Below, one piece after another: positions 60,547-64,000 of a stretch of 64,000 bases of DNA (within the stretch, counting starts at the first letter, position 1; each line of letters begins with the position of its first letter). Below the pieces are notes generated by a model. The model did not search any database and was not told where the DNA came from. It saw only the letters and a program-made list of their open reading frames with translations. The DNA comes from Streptomyces sp. NBC_00259 (GTDB lineage: Bacteria > Actinomycetota > Actinomycetes > Streptomycetales > Streptomycetaceae): positions 4,777,501 to 4,841,500 of the forward strand of contig NZ_CP108080.1 of the NCBI RefSeq assembly GCF_036181745.1, given 5' to 3'. A program made the position numbers and the translations under genes.

Positions 60547-61872
60547 TCAGCGCAGGACGCGGCGCACCTTGCGGGCCACCCGGCGCACCGCCGCGTGGCG
60601 GGGGACCGGGAGGCCGCCCGGGAGGCCGAGCACGGTCAGGCGGCGGCGCTTGAAGTAGCGCCAGGTGCTCGTCGAGAGGTGGGCGGCGAGATACCGCTCC
60701 GCCGCCTCGCGCAGGTCCGCACGGATCTGCGGCTGCATCGCGAAGCCGACCGCCCGGACCAGCCCGGACACCTCGTCGTCCACGGGGCGCGGTGCGCCCG
60801 GTGTCCCGTCCTCGAGGTCCGGCAGCAGCGTGTCGACGAGCGTCAGTGGCACCCGGTTGCTGTTCTGGTACGGCGTGAGCCGGTCGAGGAGCGGCTCCGT
60901 GCCCGTCCTCGCGACGGGGATGCCGTAGAAGGTGCTCGCCGTCAGCAGCGCCGTCGAGAAGCACCCGACCACCAGCGCCGGCTTCAGCTGCCGGTACAGC
61001 ACCTCCGCCAGCAACGGCCGGTCCAGCACGGTCAGTTCCGCGCCCAGCTTCTCCGCCTCGCGCTCCAGTGCCCGCGACCACGCCGCCGGCGCCACCGGAT
61101 GCGGCTTGAAGACGAGCCGGCGGTGGCCGAGCGCCACCGCGCCCCGCACCATCCGTACGTGCAGGGCCTCTTCCTCCGCGGCGGTGATGATGTCCAGCGC
61201 CGCCAGGTACTGGCCCAGCAGCAACGCGGGCGCCTCGTCCTGCGCCCAGGCCGGTTCCCCCGCGTCCTCCGCCAGTTCCGCGACCACCTTCGTGAACGCC
61301 TCCGCCGGCACCAGCAGCGGCTCCGCGCCGAACTCGGCGAGCAGCAGCGGCTTCAGGCCGGGCACCAGGTCCAGGTGCAGCAGCCTGCGCACCCGCTCGC
61401 CCACCAGCGGATCGATCTTGTTCCGGGTCGGCCCGTAGCTCATCAGCCCGTCCGCGTACACGTCGAGCCGCGCGTCCGGGAACAACTGGGCCACCGACAG
61501 CGCCGGGCTGACCTGGATCGACTCCAGGGCCAGCTCGATCCGGTCGTCCCCGAGGTCCCACAGCATCCGCAGATACCGCTCCCACATGGGGACGTCGTCG
61601 GACCGGGGCGACCAGCCGCCCGGATGGAACGGGTCGATCGCGTCGTTCCACGACAGGACCCCGTCGAAGCGCCCGCGCAGCCGCTCGAAGCCCGGCATCT
61701 CGTCGAGCGCCGGTGTCGTCTCCGGAGTCGTCGCGTTGTTGCTGACCAGCAGCAGCCGCCGGTCCGCGGGCTCGAAGCAGCCGCTGTCGAGCGCGGCCGC
61801 CAGCGTCGCCGCGCCGTACAGCGTGGAGGCGAAGAAGATCTGCGTCGTGCGCGTCGTCCGTGTCGTACCCAT
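60547..61872 (-). CDS. Polysialyltransferase-like glycosyltransferase
   Basis: The 441-aa protein resembles the alpha-2,8-polysialyltransferase family. Visible segments: IFFASTLYGAATLAAALDSG at the N-terminus, YADGLMSYGPTRNKI, RLVFKPHPVAP (nucleotide-sugar-binding HP motif), VGCFSTALLTASTFYGIPVA and LTPYQNSNRVPLTLVD. In streptomycetes such proteins occur in surface-polymer clusters built from sialic-acid-like sugars. Its start overlaps the GT2 stop (TGATG). The C-terminus is strongly basic (RRVARKVRRVLR). Confidence 0.85.
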   Translation of the reverse strand: MGTTRTTRTTQIFFASTLYGAATLAAALDSGCFEPADRRLLLVSNNATTPETTPALDEMPGFERLRGRFDGVLSWNDAIDPFHPGGWSPRSDDVPMWERYLRMLWDLGDDRIELALESIQVSPALSVAQLFPDARLDVYADGLMSYGPTRNKIDPLVGERVRRLLHLDLVPGLKPLLLAEFGAEPLLVPAEAFTKVVAELAEDAGEPAWAQDEAPALLLGQYLAALDIITAAEEEALHVRMVRGAVALGHRRLVFKPHPVAPAAWSRALEREAEKLGAELTVLDRPLLAEVLYRQLKPALVVGCFSTALLTASTFYGIPVARTGTEPLLDRLTPYQNSNRVPLTLVDTLLPDLEDGTPGAPRPVDDEVSGLVRAVGFAMQPQIRADLREAAERYLAAHLSTSTWRYFKRRRLTVLGLPGGLPVPRHAAVRRVARKVRRVLR

Positions 61873-62870
61873 CAGGCCGCCGCCCCCGCCGAGCCGGATC
61901 CCGAGGGCACCGCGACCGGCCGGCGGCGCAGCCTGCGCAGCCGGGAGGACCGTTCGACGTCCATCGAGTCGAGTGCGTCCTTCAGAATGTCCTGCGGCAT
62001 CCGCCGCAGTGCCGCCGCACTCATGGAGCGCAATTTCCGGGCCACTGCCGGTTCGAACCTCTCGACTGATCCCAGGTGATGGGAAATAACGGCACAGTAC
62101 GTTCGCACGGCTTTCGGCAGCAGCCGATCCGAATCCGGATCCTTTGCAGTTTCTTCGAGCACCTGATCGAAAGCCTTGATGAAATCGAGCTGCCTGACGT
62201 CACCGATCTGCGTCAGCGACGAGGCCACCCCGCGCCGGTAGAAGATCCCCAGCAGGCTCACCGCCGCGAAGGACTCCGCCTCGCGGTGCAGCCGCCAGAT
62301 CCAGGGCCGGTCCTCGGCCGTCCGCAGCCCGTCCGTGAAGTGCAGCAGCCCCCGGTCGAGGAGCTCGCGCCGGTAGATGCCGGCCCAGGCCATGGGGTAG
62401 TCGACGGAGGTGGACCGGTCGGCGGGCAGGATCGCGTCACGCGGGCGCAGCACCTCGCCCCGGCGGCCGACCGGTACCCGGAACACCTTGCGCTCACGGG
62501 CCGTGCACTGCACATGATCGGTACGGACGAAGTCGACACCGAGTTCCTCGATGGCCGCGAGGAGCCGCTCGTAGTAGCCGGGCGCCAGCCAGTCGTCACC
62601 GTCGAGGAAGGTGATGTACTCGCCGCGCGCGGCGTCCAGACCGGTGTTGCGGGCCGTGGCCAGCCCGCCGTTCTGTTCGTGTCTGATCAGGACGGCTCCG
62701 GGGACCTCTCGCTCGGCCCGCTCGAGGATCTCCGGTGTCCCATCCCTGGAACAGTCGTCGATGAGCAGGAATTCGAAGTCCTCGCGGGCGTTCGCACGCA
62801 GGCTTCTGAGGGTGTCGGGCGCGTATGACTGCACGTTGTAGAACGGCACGATGACGGAGAGCTTGACCAC
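61872..62870 (-). CDS. Family 2 glycosyltransferase
   Basis: The 332-aa GT-A enzyme has VVKLSVIVPFYNVQSYAPDT at the start, LLIDDCSRDGTPEILE, ATARNTGLDAARGEYITFLD and the DxD-type FLDGDDW. The C-terminal half is helical and includes a basic segment (RSSRLRRLRRRP). GTG 62870 is chosen because it begins the conserved strand. The gene is coupled to the polysialyltransferase-like gene downstream. Confidence 0.92.
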   Translation of the reverse strand: MVKLSVIVPFYNVQSYAPDTLRSLRANAREDFEFLLIDDCSRDGTPEILERAEREVPGAVLIRHEQNGGLATARNTGLDAARGEYITFLDGDDWLAPGYYERLLAAIEELGVDFVRTDHVQCTARERKVFRVPVGRRGEVLRPRDAILPADRSTSVDYPMAWAGIYRRELLDRGLLHFTDGLRTAEDRPWIWRLHREAESFAAVSLLGIFYRRGVASSLTQIGDVRQLDFIKAFDQVLEETAKDPDSDRLLPKAVRTYCAVISHHLGSVERFEPAVARKLRSMSAAALRRMPQDILKDALDSMDVERSSRLRRLRRRPVAVPSGSGSAGAAA

Positions 62871-62948
62871 GCGCCGGACACTAGGCGCCGGCCCCGTCAT
62901 TCACTCTGACCGTCGGAGAGACGGCGGGTGAACAGGGTGCGGCGGAAT

Positions 62949-63003
62949 TGTTAACCGGCTCGACCGGTCTGCGCTTTCGCGATTCGTAGACCCGCTGTTA
63001 ACC
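62949..63003. promoter_or_regulatory. Direct repeats in the divergent glycan-cluster promoter
   Basis: TGTTAACC occurs at 62949-62956 and 62996-63003, 47 bp apart, inside an unusually AT-rich 188-bp divergent region. Likely promoter/operator elements serving both the GT2 and the plus-strand transferase. Confidence 0.45.
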
Positions 63004-63058
63004 ATTTGTTGCTGTCCAGTTGGGCCGCCAAACGAAATGCCTTTCTAACGTCCTCGAC

Positions 63059-64000
63059 GTGCCATCACGTACCAGCCAGGCGCCACGCGTCGCCGTGCTC
63101 GCCGACTCCGACACCCGCTGGAAGTGGGGCGCGCTGACCGCGCGCCGCATAGCCGAGGACGAAGCCGAGCTCACCGGCTTCCTGCTCCGCGGCCGTGCGA
63201 CCCCCACCGCCCGCCAGCTCGCCGAGGTCGGCGTCGACGCGGACGAACTGCGCGAAGTGACCGGCGTCGAGTTCCTCCACGCGATACGTGACGAGGGGTA
63301 CGACCTCGTCGTCCTCGCCCTCGTCGGCGGCGCGGTGCAGGCCATGCTGCACGGACTCGCCGCCCTGCGCCTGCCGCGCAGGCCGGTGCTGGTCACCGGC
63401 TATGTCGGCGTCGTCTACGAGAAGCTCGCCGACGGACTGCTGCTGCGCCACGGCGCGGATGTCGTCCTCGCCAACTCACGCCACGACGCCGACCGCTTCC
63501 GCGCGGTGTACGAGGGCGTCGGCGCCGACGCCTCGTCGGTGACCGAGGCGGCGCTGCCGTTCCTCGGCGGCGCCCCGTACGCCCGGCAGGAAGGCCGCGA
63601 CACGGTCGTCTTCGCCGTGCAGCCGTCGGTGCCGGAGAGCCGCGCCGACCGTACGTACCTGCTGAGGCGGCTCGTCGAGCACGCCAGGCTCCACCCCTCC
63701 CGCGAGGTGCTGCTCAAGCTGCGCTCCAAGCCCGGCGAGCACACCACGCACCTGGAGGAGGTGCCGTACCAGAAGCTGGCGGACAGGCTCCCCGGCGGAC
63801 TGCCGCCCAACTTCAGCCTCGTGTACGGGCACATGGGCGAGGTCCTCGACCGCACCGACCTGCTGGTCACCGTCTCCTCCACGGCGGCGCTCGAAGCCCT
63901 GCACCGCCGGATCCCGACGGCCGTACTGACGGACCTCGGGGTGCGCGAGGCCCTCGGCAACCACCACTTCCTCGGTTCCGGGCTGCTGACGTCCTGGGAC
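63059..64000 (+). CDS. Putative glycosyltransferase of the DUF6716 type, N-terminal part
   Basis: The frame is open from GTG 63059 (VPSRTSQAPRVAVLADSDTR) for 314 codons to the window edge with no stop, so the C-terminus is missing. It has a Rossmann-like start (VAVLADSDTRWKWGALTARR) and a two-domain GT-B feel: GYVGVVYEKLADGLLLRHGA, VVFAVQPSVPESRADRTY and VTVSSTAALEALHRRIPTAV near the end. This matches putative transferases next to polysialyltransferase-like genes in streptomycetes. Sugar donor and acceptor unknown. Confidence 0.82.
   Translation, partial: MPSRTSQAPRVAVLADSDTRWKWGALTARRIAEDEAELTGFLLRGRATPTARQLAEVGVDADELREVTGVEFLHAIRDEGYDLVVLALVGGAVQAMLHGLAALRLPRRPVLVTGYVGVVYEKLADGLLLRHGADVVLANSRHDADRFRAVYEGVGADASSVTEAALPFLGGAPYARQEGRDTVVFAVQPSVPESRADRTYLLRRLVEHARLHPSREVLLKLRSKPGEHTTHLEEVPYQKLADRLPGGLPPNFSLVYGHMGEVLDRTDLLVTVSSTAALEALHRRIPTAVLTDLGVREALGNHHFLGSGLLTSWD

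Overview
The window is high-GC actinobacterial chromosome, almost certainly Streptomyces. Codon third positions are nearly all G or C, GTG starts are common, and the gene order purN-purH ... folD ... mdh ... glyA ... trpS ... sdhBADC is the kind of conserved core run I know from Streptomyces chromosomes. There is no rRNA, tRNA, CRISPR array, phage or large biosynthetic cluster. Genes are dense and mostly ordinary; the unusual content is in regulatory DNA, small mobile elements and a few odd proteins.

Layout. 1-4.5 kb: end of purine synthesis (purN partial, purH), a small membrane protein, folD and a DUF3017 protein. 4.9-7.2 kb: an HTH/membrane/DUF2690 protein and malate dehydrogenase. 7.7-15.0 kb: a choline-to-glycine-betaine operon (betB, betA) running into a glycine-betaine ABC importer (ATPase, fused double permease, lipoprotein). 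15.2-19.7 kb: an AhpD-like protein divergent from a MocR regulator, a DMT transporter, and a lipoprotein plus glutathionylspermidine-synthase-like ligase (YgiB/YgiC-type pair). 19.7-25.1 kb: ornithine aminotransferase, glyA behind a ZTP riboswitch, and an ECF sigma/anti-sigma operon. 25.2-33.3 kb: trpS, a 2H phosphoesterase, a decaprenylphosphoryl-arabinose-type locus (dprE2, dprE1, PAP2 phosphatase, UbiA-type DPPR synthase), a YihY membrane protein and a D,D-carboxypeptidase. 33.4-40.7 kb: a phosphoesterase, an MMPL transporter, a TetR operon and an alpha/beta hydrolase. 41.3-44.7 kb: the succinate dehydrogenase operon. 44.9-57.5 kb: OHCU decarboxylase, a GH20 hexosaminidase, a PGRP amidase, a second ECF sigma/anti-sigma pair, an L,D-transpeptidase and an acyl-CoA mutase. 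57.6-64 kb: a LysE exporter, a TetR/flavin-monooxygenase pair, and the edge of a surface-glycan cluster (polysialyltransferase-like, GT2 and a third transferase cut by the window end).

How genes connect. PurH consumes ZMP, and the glyA leader carries a ZTP/ZMP riboswitch, so folate shortage seen at PurH can feed back on one-carbon supply through GlyA, with FolD in the same pathway. The bet and ABC genes couple synthesis and uptake of glycine betaine. The dpr/UbiA/PAP2 genes form a lipid-linked pentose pathway normally associated with mycobacterial arabinan. Several cell-wall enzymes (D,D-carboxypeptidase, L,D-transpeptidase, PGRP amidase, hexosaminidase) are scattered through the second half.

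The most interesting DNA-level signal is a pair of identical 92-bp elements (19753-19844 and 27130-27221). Each has 15-bp imperfect terminal inverted repeats and a perfect 10-bp target duplication centred on CTAG. The second copy is inserted at the edge of another, 191-bp, inverted-repeat element. These look like recently mobile non-autonomous transposons (MITEs).
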